64,000 nucleotides of DNA. Source: Dactylellina haptotyla (taxonomy: Eukaryota; Ascomycota; Orbiliomycetes; Orbiliales; Orbiliaceae). The DNA lies in assembly GCA_031310005.1 (NCBI GenBank), contig CM062385.1:496001-560000 (forward strand). Direction: 5' to 3'. Positions 12,958 through 24,435 of this stretch are shown here, piece after piece; position 1 is the stretch's first letter, and every line of letters starts with the position of its first letter. The translations under genes were made by a program, and so were the position numbers. Under the pieces are notes generated by a model that made no database searches, was not told the origin of the DNA, and saw only the letters and a list, made by a program, of their open reading frames with translations.

Positions 12958-14639
12958 GCTTTTTGTTGGTCTTTAGAACCAGTATCCCTTTCGTTACTCT
13001 CGCTTTCTACTTTACTTCCGTTGCTCCTTTCTAAGACATGATACCTCAAGCCATTGTAACGTTCCTTGCGGACTAAAGAATTACATTTCCATCATATTGA
13101 ACCACAGGTCAATCGCCAAGGGTATTCAAGAGGATTTAATATATATATTCGTATTATCAAATGCGGTATCAAAGGTTATTAAAGACTGCTATTTTTGAAG
13201 TTCTACGATACAACCGCCAAAGGTTATGGTGCGCATCGCAATATGGATATAATATACTCCACACAACCGGGCTGTGGACGAAAGGGTATCAACGAACTCT
13301 CCTTTTCATCTGCGAGCCAGATCTAGAATCTATAACAGACCATACTATACCGCATCCGCGATCTTGATTCTCGTGCGCCCCTTACCGGACGCCACCAAAA
13401 CCAAACAAAAACCTAACAATGAATATTTGGGCCCGATGACTGCTTGGGCCCGACATCCAAGCGGGACCCGAAGGCGAGACACTATTCTCTCGCGAAATAA
13501 TTACTGCATCGTCTTATTACCGATCGATTGGGCGCGTGCGTGCATGCAGAGAGGAACATGGATGCTCCCCATAATTTTTTTAATTGAGTGGTTTTCACGG
13601 CTAACGGCGGGCCAGTAAAGTGAGTGCCAGCCTTAAGCACAATGCGCACGGATGGGGCGAACGCGAAAGGGGCACGAAAAAAATTTCGGTAGTGGATATA
13701 TACTAACGTTATTAGTCGCTTACTGCTTACTATAATTGTCATAAACAAATACGAGATTTGAGCGAGCGAGCGAGCGAGGATAGATCGAAGAGAAGAAAAG
13801 GAGCGTTTTCGCTATAAATTTTCTTGACTAAAATGTTAGGTACAGGGAGTGTGTGAAAATGTTGCAAAAGAAATGCAACGGAAAATGTGTGAAAATTTCC
13901 GTGTGTTTTGATGAAAGCGAAACCAAGGGGAATCCCATTCTTTGCAAATAAACAGTCAAAGCGTAGAAAGACGAAATTACAAACAAGTTTTCTTTTGTCG
14001 TGCCGCTGAAAGTGATTTTTTGAAAGAAACCGCGAATGAGCATTAGAAGACATATTGAAACCCAGATTATTAAAACTATTCGGCGCTGTATATTTTTTCC
14101 CTTCCCATAGTATGATAATTGTTTCCCTTTGTGCAAAAGTTCCTAATGTTCCGTCATGATCCCAATTACGATCTCTCGTCTTTCTCGACCCTTCGTCACC
14201 AATTCGTGAGACATTCGTTATACCGCGCTCTCAAACGGGATAGATCATTACAACCGTCGACCGCGAGAGGGTAAGGTGTAAACATCAATCGACGTTAGAG
14301 GGAAAAGAGGAGAAAGGAAAGATCAAGTAAAGATGGTATCAAAGATGAAAAAAAAGGTATTATTAATGTTGTATCTAAAGAGAAAGGAGACTCTGCAACC
14401 GCACTCGACTCTAGAAGCTTTTCCAAACAGGCATTTTTGTTTCTTTTTAACCCACAAAAATTAAAATATAAGGATTATTAATTCAAGACACGTCTCATGG
14501 CAAGTCGCAAACCGTACAACCAAGCGTGCTCTACAACCTGACCAACAATTTGCTCTTCAAGGGGACATCAAGGTAAAAAGAACCGATCGAAAAAGACTTG
14601 CTACGATCGTCGACTGGGCGTTTCAGACTGTAGTTATAT
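12958..14639. other. Intergenic, no gene recognised
   Basis: Nothing coding was recognised. A GAGC tandem (about five units) lies at 13760-13778. The stretch 13780-14140 is AT-rich with repeated short TGTGTGAAAAT-like words. The region near 14380-14640 is probably the 3' UTR of the CFEM gene. Confidence 0.45.
13760..13778. repeat. GAGC tetranucleotide tandem
   Basis: About five back-to-back GAGC/GCGA units in an intergenic region. It is a simple repeat with no visible function. Confidence 0.9.
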
Positions 14640-15311
14640 TTACAGGAAAGCGGCGACGAGAGCAACGATGGCACCGAGTCCACCGAGAGCAACGGTGTTA
14701 CGGCTGGCGGCACCTGGCTCGGTACCGGTTGGCTGTGGTGGGGCGGTACCGGAGATGGTGCTGTTGCCCATGGACGAAGTTGGAGCGACGCTGGTCATGG
14801 CGCTGGTGGTCATGGCACCAGTGGAGGACTCAGTCATGGAGGTGGTAGCCTCGGAAGAAGCAGCAGAGGTGGTGGCAGCAGAGGTCTCAGTGGCGGCCGA
14901 GGTAGTGGCTGGGGCAGAGGTGGCAGCAGAGGAGCTTCCAGCGGAGGTAGAGACGGCACCGGATGGGATGCTCAAGGTGACACCGGCGGCGGAGCAAAGA
15001 CCCATAGCGGCCTTGACGGTGTTCTCGTACTCAGCAGCGGAGCAGGCACCCTGGACGCAAGGAACGAGGGCGGTGATGAAGCTGTTGGCCTTGCAGATAC
15101 AGGCGAAGTCGGTTTGGGCGCACCCGGTGCTTCCCAAGCTGGAGAGAGCGCAGGAAAGCTACAACAGAGTTAGCAATTGGACTTTACGATCACGATGTGA
15201 AAACAATAATAATATACTTACAGCGCAGGATGGGATCTGGTCAAGCTGACGCGGCATGAGAGCGGCGTTGGCGACAGCGACGGTGGCGGTGAGAGCAAGA
15301 ACGGCCTTCAT
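14640..15311 (-). CDS. CFEM-domain protein with GPI-type C-terminus
   Basis: CFEM proteins are fungal extracellular proteins; some bind heme or act at the wall or at host contact. Two exons (15222-15311 and 14640-15158, 63-nt intron) give 202 residues. Residues 1-16 are a signal peptide (MKAVLALTATVAVANA). The CFEM domain has all eight cysteines, at 29, 33, 43, 50, 52, 64, 69 and 85. Asp47 precedes FACIC, at the position of the heme-ligand Asp known in Candida CFEM proteins. A long Ala/Ser/Thr-rich, probably O-glycosylated stalk follows. The end is GAASRNTVALGGLGAIVALVAAFL-like: small residues, then a hydrophobic tail, typical of GPI attachment. The domain and anchor are well supported; heme binding is inferred only. 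Confidence 0.94.
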
Positions 15312-18195
15312 TTTGACTGATATTTGAATATTAAAATATAAAAGAGGGGGAGACTGGTTCGTCGAGAGAAGGAAGAAGTGATATTATAATAATATTATAT
15401 AAGTTCGAAAGAGTGAACGAGTGTTTTGAGCAACCGATATGATCTGTTGAATGAGAGGATGACCTGGGAAGAGACGAAACGGAGCGACGACCTGGGGCTC
15501 CGAGTTTATATATCTCCGCCCTCACATAGGGGAGCAGGTTTTTCGCCCTCTGCCTTATTATTTTCTTTTCTCCCTCCTCCTCTCGCGGCTTCCAATTGCC
15601 TCCCAGGCCCCAGGCAGAAGAAACCGGCAAATTTAAAATAAGGAACGGGCTACTGCGTATGGGTCTTTGGCTGGGACGAGGTGGTTCCGCACCACCCTCT
15701 CGTTTCTCTCCCCTGGCCGGCATCCTCCACTAACCTCGCAGCGTGTGTCTCCGGGGTAATCACAGCAGTAATATTGGAACGGAATTTGAGCTGCGGAAGG
15801 GGGCAAGGTTTGGCTTGCTGGGGCCCCGCTAGTCTGTTCCGAGAACAGCGCGTCTGCGCGACATGTCTCTTTCCAGTCCTTTCCAACTGGGGGGCGATCG
15901 AGGGCCTCACAGCCTACGAAGTCCGCTCCCTCAGGCCGTTCGGGGTGGTATCCGGTAAGGTCTGCGAAAAAGCAAACCGACCCACCTCTTTCCTGGGCTT
16001 CTCGTTCGCTGATGTCTGTGTGTGCGCATTTCCATTTGCATGGTCAAAGCAAAAAACAGGAAACCCGTATTGTTTTTTTCTTTCTGCCTCTCTCTTTCTT
16101 TCTCCAATTTCGAAACCATAACTGTGAAGGAAATGCCCTGGCACAAGGATCGAGAAGGAAAAAATAAAAATAAAGTCTCAAACGGGGCAGGATGTACGCC
16201 CGCTAACCACACAAACCTTCTCGTCTGCGGATCCGTTGGAATCCTCTTGCTCCTACGAACGAGGGAAAAAAAAAAAAAAACTCGTTCGAGCCATGCGCGA
16301 GAGCGCCGTGCCAATTGCTTGGGAGCCAGTACGACGAGAGCTAAATTCCTCGGTGCAAAGCTTGTTGGGAAGGACTCGCACAGAAATCATAAACATAAGG
16401 GTTCATTCTCGGGCTATCACAAATCTGATTTTATATTTCATTGGGTGCCCTTTCTTGCTGTTTGGGACTGCAACCTTCTTAGTTGGGCGTAAGGGCCAGG
16501 CACAGCTGCAGAAAGAGGAAAGGTTGCTTGTCTCTCGCGGGCAGGTTCACGTTCAGCTGTTGTTGGATGAGCTGTACGCCGTACCTGCCCTCAGAATTCA
16601 TGGCCACGGCGGGAATCCCCAGGCGAAATTGGTTCAGAATCTAATGCAGCCAAGACCAAGCCGAAACGGTGATGCACACGCTGGTCTGGTTGCGAGGTTG
16701 CGAAATTCCATATTATAATTTGGTTCGAGAAGGAACCGAAGAAAATATCTTCCCGAATACGGCGCTGCGGAATCCTCATCCAAAATTGCGAACTGTGAGC
16801 GTCTATCTGTAAATTTCCAAAAGAAGCATCGGTCTCTCTCTGTGCCCCATATTCCTTTGAAAACACAGCCGGTCAGATGGGAGTATCATTGGGTCGCGCT
16901 GCGGTTGACACTGACGATAGCACGATCACGGTCACGGTCACGGTCACTTCATGCGCAGAACGTTTCCATAATTTCATTTATTTTTATTTTTCCTGCCCTC
17001 ACTTGAACCGTCTGGGGTCGTAGGAGAGGGAGCCAATCTGCAGTGCCACCCTGGTTAGAAGTCTATTCGGTGCTTCCCCGCAAAAATAAACACGCATATA
17101 TGATATCTGTATGCAACGTCGATTTTTAGAACACTCTTTGTCGTGGATCGACTGCCGCCTCGCAAAAGCAGGGCTTTTTTTCTCATCCAACTTATTTTTC
17201 TGTTCACTATTCGTCGTTTGCTTTACGTTTGCCCCTGGTCGTTGACATACACAGCCAGGTTTTAAGGCTGAAGAAGCGGGGCCCGAAGGCTAACAACAAG
17301 AAAAAAACTTCTCATGCCTTGGGCCAAGGTGGACCGGCAGCAAACGATGACGAGTCCACGTACACCCGACGTCGATGTCGGCGAGACAAGTTCTCCTGTA
17401 GGAATAATCGTCATCGATCAGGTACCGTGACTTCGGGTGTGTCACTGCTCTCGCCTGCCTTGGAGGGTTCTCCCATGCTGTCAAAATTTTTTTTGTTTCT
17501 GGGAAGAAAGTGAGCTAAATATAGAAATAGCTACCAATCGGTTAATATTTCGGAAGGAAAGGAAATGAAAAAGAAATGCGTTTGAATCTGAAGGAAATTT
17601 TCTTTCAACAAATTGTGGACCTTCTTACATCAGTAGGATCTGATCTGTAAATGAGAAATCGGACAAGAGAAAAGCTTATAGAGGGAGGGCGACATGATAT
17701 GACGGAGCTTTCGACGGGCCAATAAGCAGAGGGCGCGCGGAATTTCCCACTTTGGGTTTGTCTGTTGGACGTGTGGGTGTGTTTGTCCGGTGGTCCTCCT
17801 TCTTCCGACGTTGACGAAATTCAGCGCAACCGGCGAGTTTTGAGGTTTCAGCTCTCTGAATTCAGAATGCGGGAGAGTCTTAGCTGTCTCACGGCAGTAT
17901 TCTCCCCTAGAGCTCAGGGAAGCATGGCTCTGCGTGCAGCGAAATTTAATTTCATTCTAGAGACCTTTAAGCTTTCCTGCTAGCAATGATAGCATGATTT
18001 TAAAAGTTAACTCTTTGTTGGAAATTAGATCCAACAGCGCCGGCGCCGCAGAGGATATGCAGTCCACAATCGAGCGGCTGCAAAATGCAGGCGAGATACG
18101 GTAGAGCTACCTGTCCGTTACGTTTCTTGGACATCTCGTCGGGACGGACAAGGTAAGACTTTTCAACCGAGCTGACAGTCAAAACTACCGTACCA
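15312..18195. other. Intergenic: CFEM promoter, otherwise empty
   Basis: The first 300 bp upstream of the CFEM start are purine-rich on the plus strand and serve as its likely promoter and leader. Several overlapping open frames between 15650 and 16900 (up to about 160 codons) show no domain, compete on both strands, and run through A- or T-homopolymers, so I treat them as chance. A TCACGG hexamer tandem lies at 16926-16947. Positions 17990-18180 (minus) include a coding-looking stretch discussed with the ORF at 18196. Confidence 0.4.
16926..16947. repeat. TCACGG hexamer tandem
   Basis: Three full TCACGG units plus a partial fourth. It is a short intergenic repeat with no visible function. 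Confidence 0.9.
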
Positions 18196-18879
18196 TCACC
18201 TCAGAGATATCTGCATCCCGGCCTTCGGATGCCGGAGTATATATAGGTTCCCGTGCAGCGAGTACTGCATCCAGGGCTTATCATCGTTGGGGGATAGATG
18301 GCTGAATGCAATGTCGACGAGTGTCATGTCGGTATCGTATGTCGACCGTCTCCACAATTCTATTGATAATACAGCCTCCGGCATTATCAAATCAGCCGGG
18401 TTCGATACGGTCGACGCGATATATCGCCGGCCGTAAGTCCGCAATTGCGGAGTCAAAAAAGGTCCTTTTGTTGAGAAACTCATCGTGTGCATGAAAGGAC
18501 CGGAACCACGATGTCCAATGCGTCCGTTTGCATGAAAAACGGGTGTTTTGGCTTCACCGTCAAATTCTAGTTTTCTGAAGAAAATCGAACGATTGTTAAA
18601 AGTACCAGATATGTTCCCACGCCAAGGAGTGAAGTCACGAATACCAAAAATGCACGTACAGCTCCCATCGAAATTTGACCTGCAGTGTGCCTTTTCTGGT
18701 CCCTCGCAATCGGAGATCGGGCTCGGTGTAACCAACCAACCAGCATCCACGGCCTTGATCTCATCGCTCTTCCTTTGGCCTTGGCGAGGGGAAAGGGATG
18801 GGAACGACCCAGTCAGATCTCGCGATTGCGGTAACACCAATCGGTTTTCCCACCACATCGGAAGACCCCTAGTGCACAA
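18196..18879 (-). CDS. Uncertain 227-codon open frame, possibly a decaying gene
   Basis: I do not recognise this protein. It is open for 227 codons with no obvious low-complexity bias. Its C-terminal half reads like real protein (for example SIELWRRSTYDTDMTLVDIA and FSHLSPNDDKPWMQYSLHGN). Just past its stop, in another frame, a second plausible segment follows (18040-18195; GDGTVVLTVSSVEKSYLVRP, then DEMSKKRNGQ). The two could be halves of one gene separated by a frameshift or an unrecognised intron, but no good splice pair joins them. There is no signal peptide or known motif. A chance open frame cannot be excluded. Confidence 0.22.
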   Translation of the reverse strand: MCTRGLPMWWENRLVLPQSRDLTGSFPSLSPRQGQRKSDEIKAVDAGWLVTPSPISDCEGPEKAHCRSNFDGSCTCIFGIRDFTPWRGNISGTFNNRSIFFRKLEFDGEAKTPVFHANGRIGHRGSGPFMHTMSFSTKGPFLTPQLRTYGRRYIASTVSNPADLIMPEAVLSIELWRRSTYDTDMTLVDIAFSHLSPNDDKPWMQYSLHGNLYILRHPKAGMQISLR

Positions 18880-20243
18880 CTGAAGGGGTTTAGACGGTGT
18901 TCATTCTGTGCTCATCCCTTTCGCTCAGTGGTACGATAATGTCCACTAAAGATACCCACCAGGAGCAATTAATGGAGTGGTCCAGACACGGACGCATCCA
19001 CACGCGTGCCCGGAAGGTTGGGAGTTGGGGCTCCTTCGTCTCACCTTTGGGCCCCTGACGGTGATCTATGGGATATCTATGGGCGAGGAGAGAAATTCTG
19101 GGGATACGAAGTTTATCATATCAAAGACATCTCGTTTGCTGTAGATTGTAGAAGACGGGAGGGAGGGCTTCAACACCATTAGAGGACCCACAAACGGTCG
19201 TCTGCTCCCTGTTGTGCATCAGAAACATGGGACAGTGATGCACGACATGCACTGGATATCCAAATGAGTGATAAACCGTTATTTATCATTGATCAATGAT
19301 TCAACTGCGCCTCCCCGTGACTTTCGAACCAGTTCAGGCACATCTTTGATAGGCTCTGTATCAGCTAATTGGCAATGCTATTGGCGATACTATTAATCTT
19401 CCCCGTTTGGGACTCAGTCTCGAACGATCAAAGGATTGGCTGCTATGCGGTGAACAGGCAGCTGGAGAAGATCTCGCCCCTCCCCACAAATTAAACACGC
19501 AGCACTTTCGAGTAGTCGATAAACTGCGAGGACCTGGGTTCTTCCTTACCAGAGCCCTTATTACTTGCCAAAGAGAACCATCTATTGGCGATGGGCAAGA
19601 TTGTGCCCAGAAATTAGCGTTCTCTCGCTCGCTCTCTAAAATAGCGAAATAGCGAGTAAAAAAATTACGCTGGCGAGACCCTGCGGATACATACCAATCT
19701 TAACGATTTCGACATCGGATTTTTACTGTGCCCCGGCCACCGGGCATTAAAATAGCGGGAAGCCCATTCTCGAAAATATCAATAACGGTTTAACCAGTTA
19801 GCTAGTGAACCGCAAAGGGCATTTGGCATATAACTGCTCGGTGTCACGAGATTCTTTCTTAACAAGAGCAGCAGTGCCAAGTTTCTTCCCCCTCTCATTC
19901 TTTGTGTGCGCCAGCGTGGAGAAATTGAAAAAAGAGGAGTAAAGATCAATCGAAGAAGAAGGAGCCTACGGTATATCGGACGACGACTTCCCCCAGACCA
20001 CGCTTGTTCACCAAAGAAGGAAGGGTATTTGGTGGGGTGTCGCTTCATTCACTTTTTTCGTTCGTTCGTTCGTTTCCTGTTGGTTCAAGTGTGGTGCTTT
20101 CTCACTTCATTTCAGCCGAGAGAATAACAACCCAAGTCCACGTAATAATAATAATAATACCCGTCCCACGAAACCCTTTTCGACATCATCCATCAATCAA
20201 CCTCTACAACGAAAACATCCCCCGAGAATCCACCACCGGAGCA
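18880..20243. other. Intergenic: MFS transporter promoter and leader
   Basis: No gene recognised. Positions 20057-20073 hold a TTCG tandem and 20143-20158 a TAA tandem. Both lie within 190 bp of the transporter start codon, in what is probably its 5' UTR. Confidence 0.5.
20057..20158. repeat. TTCG and TAA microsatellites upstream of the MFS gene
   Basis: About four TTCG units (20057-20073) and about five TAA units (20143-20158) flank the likely transcription start of the transporter gene. Confidence 0.8.
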
Positions 20244-22846
20244 ATGGGGTTGGGTATATTGGACGACCATCACCTTGCGCATGTGCCGGGTAAGCCGACT
20301 GTCACTTTATTTTCCGCCGCTCTCAATTCCGACGCCGTTCTATTTACTGATATTCTGCAGGCACTGCGATTCTGGAGGATTCGAGCGCTGGATTACAGGA
20401 GAACCGGGTCCTCGATCCCAACTTGAAATACGACACTAGCGGACCCCAGCCTATCGTGCTCGTTCCGCAACCGAGCGATGATCCGAATGATCCTGTGAGT
20501 TTCCATCTTTTTATATATCGTTTTTCCGATATTTTATATATATCTTTTCCGGCTTCCCTCTATAAAATATACTTTTTTTTTGTGGTTCGTTTATGCGGCT
20601 GGTTACTAATATGCGGGTTTCCCTAAATAGCTGGTTAGTTTGAGAACAACCTCACTCGAAAAACGAAATATATAGAAACAAAGACAGGGAATACTGACGT
20701 CTGTAAAATCGTAGAACTGGCCGTTATGGCGCAGGGATTTGATCATGTTTATCCTGTCGCTGGATGCGGTACGTATACCATCCCTTGCGTTAACCATGCC
20801 GCCATGGAAACGTGGAATGCTGATCGAATATGCTTTATGACATGAACAGATTATCGCCTCAGCGTGAGTGCTCGCCCGACTGCCTGCTGGATACTCCATC
20901 GATCGACCGAGCCGAGACTGACGATAGTGAAATGTAGAATGACACCGATCTTATCCGCCGATTCCCTTACTCTACTCTTCGAATTCCACTTGACTGATAT
21001 CACACCTGTTGCGCTCTTGTACGTTGCCCCCGAAATATTCGACGGTATCAGTACCGGATGGTAGAGGAAGGGAGGACTTTAGTTTGCTGATTTGGGAATA
21101 TACAGGACTGGATGGCATTTGTTCGGCGTCGGTGTCGCGGGGTTTATATTCGTCCCGACGGCGAGAGTGTACGGCAAGCGACATGCGTTCCTGATCGGTA
21201 CCGTTCTCCTCATCGTTTCGAACGTATGGGCGGGATCTGCAAAGAGCTATAAGTCGATCCTGTGGGCTCGTATCATCCAGGGCGTTGGCGTCTGTCCGTT
21301 TGAAGCGCTGCTGGGAGCTGTTGTTGGAGATTTATACCACGTTCATGTAGGAACACCCGAGATGTTTTATGATTACTGATACCTGTGCGGCATGAGTTAC
21401 CTTACTGACGAGATATGTGTTTCTTCTAATAGCAACGTGGTGTGCGTATGGCTTTGGCAAACCTGTCTCTGTACGGCGGTGCGTTCTTCTCGCCCGTCAT
21501 CGCTGGAGCTATCTCGGAACATCTGGGTTGGCGATGGATGTTCTACTTTGCCGCCATCTTCTCAGGATGTATGCTTCCGGCCATCTTCTTCTTCTGTCCG
21601 GAGACGGCGTTCCGTCGTGCGGCCCATTTGGATCTCGATACCGCTTCTACCGATGACTTCCACGGCGATGGCGAGAAGCAGCCGCGGTCCTCGTCGTCGG
21701 ACGGCGAGACCTCCGTACCTGCGAAGCCCGCCGTGCAGAAGAAGACATATTTTCAAACCTTGATGCCATTCGACGGACGCAAGACCGATGATAGTCTTTG
21801 GTTACTCGCCCTTCGACCGGTTCCGCTGTTCCTTCAACCTGCTATCGCTTGGGTATGATTTCTTACTCTTCTAAATAGACTAGTGACTACTGGTATTTGC
21901 CATTGGGGATGATATATATGCTAACGACCGGCTTCCAACGGATAGGGAGCATTGATCATGGGTACTTTGATCGGATGGACCGTGCTCATCGGCGTGGTCC
22001 TGGCCCTGCTATTCGCCTTGCCACCATTGTATGACACCCTCTCTTTCTCCCGTAGACATCTACCCCTCATTCCCTGAAAAGACCCCTCATTTTTTTTTTT
22101 TTTTCGAAGAGAGAAAAAAAGAAGACACTGACACCTTCCTATCTTAGTCAATTCACTGTGGCTGAAATTGGGTACACGTATACGGGTGCGTTTATCGGCG
22201 CCCTGGTCGGGTTTGCGATCACGGGTCTGTTTACGCATTACACAACGCTGTGGCTGGTGCGCAAGAACAAGGGCGTCTACGAGCCGGAGTTCCGTTTGTT
22301 GTTGGTTATTCCCATGTTGGTAAGTGATATATATACCCTACCCCCGCCTTTTTTTATTTGTTAGAGATTGTATCCGGCGAGATGATTTCTAACGTCCGAT
22401 AGATTTGCGGATGCATGGGTGTCTACGGCTTCGGGTTCACGACTGAACCGACCTACGCGAAAAACCACGGCTGGATCGGCCCCGTTGTCTTTTTGGGGCT
22501 GGAGGTCGTGGGTATGGTTATCGGAGCCTCGGCGGCGGCGCTGTACATTGTCGATGCGCACCGAGATATCGCGATCGAAGCGTTCACGTGTCTGCTTATG
22601 TTTAAGAATTTTTTCTCGTATGGGCTGACGTACAAGGCGTACGACTGGCTCAGGAAGTTGGGACGGCCCAAGATGTTTAAGATTCTGGGGTCGGCGCAGG
22701 TGTTTGTGTGTCTGTTGACGGTGCCGATGTACGTGTTTGGGAAACGGAATCGAAGTTTCTTCAAGCGACATGATATTTTGAAGTTTTTGCATTTGGATAC
22801 GAAGACTAAGCCGGCGGAGGACGATAACGCGCCGACAGCTATTTAG
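20244..22846 (+). CDS. MFS transporter, DHA1/Hol1-like
   Basis: A plasma-membrane or vacuolar proton-coupled transporter of the major facilitator superfamily. Ten exons: 20244-20289, 20361-20494, 20715-20768, 20850-20863, 20938-21018, 21106-21346, 21433-21852, 21946-22028, 22148-22319 and 22403-22846. They total 1689 nt, or 562 residues. The N-terminus GLGILDDHHLAHVPGTAILE and the DPNDPNWPLWRRDLIMF entry to helix 1 are typical of a fungal DHA1 group related to Hol1. Motif A appears as PTARVYGKRHAF between helices 2 and 3, and the helix 4 signature is WARIIQGVG. GWRWMFYFAAIFSG marks helix 6. A hydrophilic central loop rich in Ser/Asp follows, then six C-terminal helices. Exon 4 is just 14 nt. 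The substrate cannot be told from sequence. The exon 2/3 join (NDP|NWP) is the least certain splice. Confidence 0.92.
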
Positions 22847-24435
22847 AGTTTTTTTTTTTTGGCCTTCTAATTTTTTTAATATCAAACTTATGGGCTTTTA
22901 TTAATACTACACTCTTTTTCTTTCTGTTGCTTCGTTGTATGTATGTATGTATAGATTGGGGGCGCGACGAAAGGTCAGAACTGGGAGAGATATGGGGGCC
23001 GTTCGGTCGGTTGGTATATATATATTCATCTTTCCTCTGATGGGTTATTCTGCTTTTTCCCCTCTTTCTGTTCTTTCTGCATGCGGTTTATACGTTTGGC
23101 ATGATGAGCATTCATTTGTGGTTTATTTCATAATTTTTATATGGCGGCTTTATGATGCGGTAGCAGCCTTTTTGCATAGCTAGAATATAATAATATACAT
23201 ATATATAACAATTACGAATTTGATTCTGCTTGATGCAAAACGGATAAAAAAGAAAAGTATGTACGTCAATTAAATAGTCCCTTTCAATCACTGAAGTTCA
23301 AAAAGATCGGGGTGGAGTTGACGTGGTTTCCAACCGTCCGCGAGATCCGAAGACACACACGGGCGGAGAGAAGAGTTGTCTGAGTTGATTCATATTCCAT
23401 AGGACCTAAAGTAGTATGCTTCGAGACCAGAGAAGAAGTCTGACATCTGGCACCCGGAGAGGGAGGCCAGAAGGTCGGGAAGTAGGCATGGTCATGGTGT
23501 TTTTGTCATGTATATATATATCACGGTTGTGGGGAACTTTACGAGAGGGAGAGAGGGAGAGGTGAATAGAGTGCCATTGAGTCTACATACACGGCGGGTA
23601 GTGATTTGATCGATGAATTGAATGAAAAGAATGAAAGGATAAAGGAGTGGTGAGAAGTATTCTAGTGTCGAAGGTTAGTTTTGCCGGTCTCGTGAGGTAT
23701 TGTCTGGTGAGGAAGAGATTTTTGAGAGGATGAGAGGGAAGAAGGGAAAGAGAGATGGTGGATGGTGGAGAAATTTTTCAGCGTGGAGAAGGCCGCCGAG
23801 AGCTGTGTGGCCGCTAACAGTTAGGCAGGTACCCCCCAGCTACATGTACCCCCATGGTAGTATGGCAGTATGGCAATAGAGAAAGAAGGATGGACCCTGC
23901 AGGCTGGAAACCCGCCCAAAACGAGCCACAGTATTCTCAACTGGAGCGATGCAGCGGCCATGTGCGCGGGCTCCCCGGCTGGTTGGTTGGCTCTGATTCG
24001 ATCTCTGGCCGGTGCGCCGCTTCGAGAAAATTCCGCCTCTTTTGTGATTACCTGATCAGACCGGTGTGGTCTACGCTGGCTTTATCTGGCTGAGATATCT
24101 CAACGACCTCCGTATCACCCGCCAACAGCTATCACCATTATATCGTGATCGTAGAAGATAGAAGAAGGTGGATAGGGATTGAATAAGGATTGAATAAGGA
24201 GATCTCTCCTGCAGGAACACCCCGGCTCGCCAGAACCGACCAGCCACAGCGCAGCAACACCACCAACTACAACACCAACCTGGCCTCTTCCCTTTAAATC
24301 CTTCCGCTCCCTCGTCTCCAGCAAACGAGTACACAGGTTACACGCCAATCTCCACCGGAACCACTCGAGCATACAGGAGTTCTCATCGGAGGCGGAGAGG
24401 GTTGTCCTAGCACCCCCAATCTACATTCTACCACC
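22847..24435. other. Intergenic: MFS 3' end and SERCA promoter
   Basis: T-rich 3' UTR after the transporter stop, then a GTAT tandem (22936-22952) and TA-alternating runs near 23015 and 23195. Positions 23550-23570 hold a GAGAGG run. The final 300 bp are the likely promoter and 5' UTR of the Ca2+-ATPase; the start context CCACCATGG is strong. No coding region was recognised. Confidence 0.5.

Noticed and set aside
15650-16900. Several overlapping open frames of 90 to 160 codons on both strands
   Set aside because: They overlap each other, include homopolymer-coded runs (Lys, Phe) and show no motif. The region looks like promoter and spacer.
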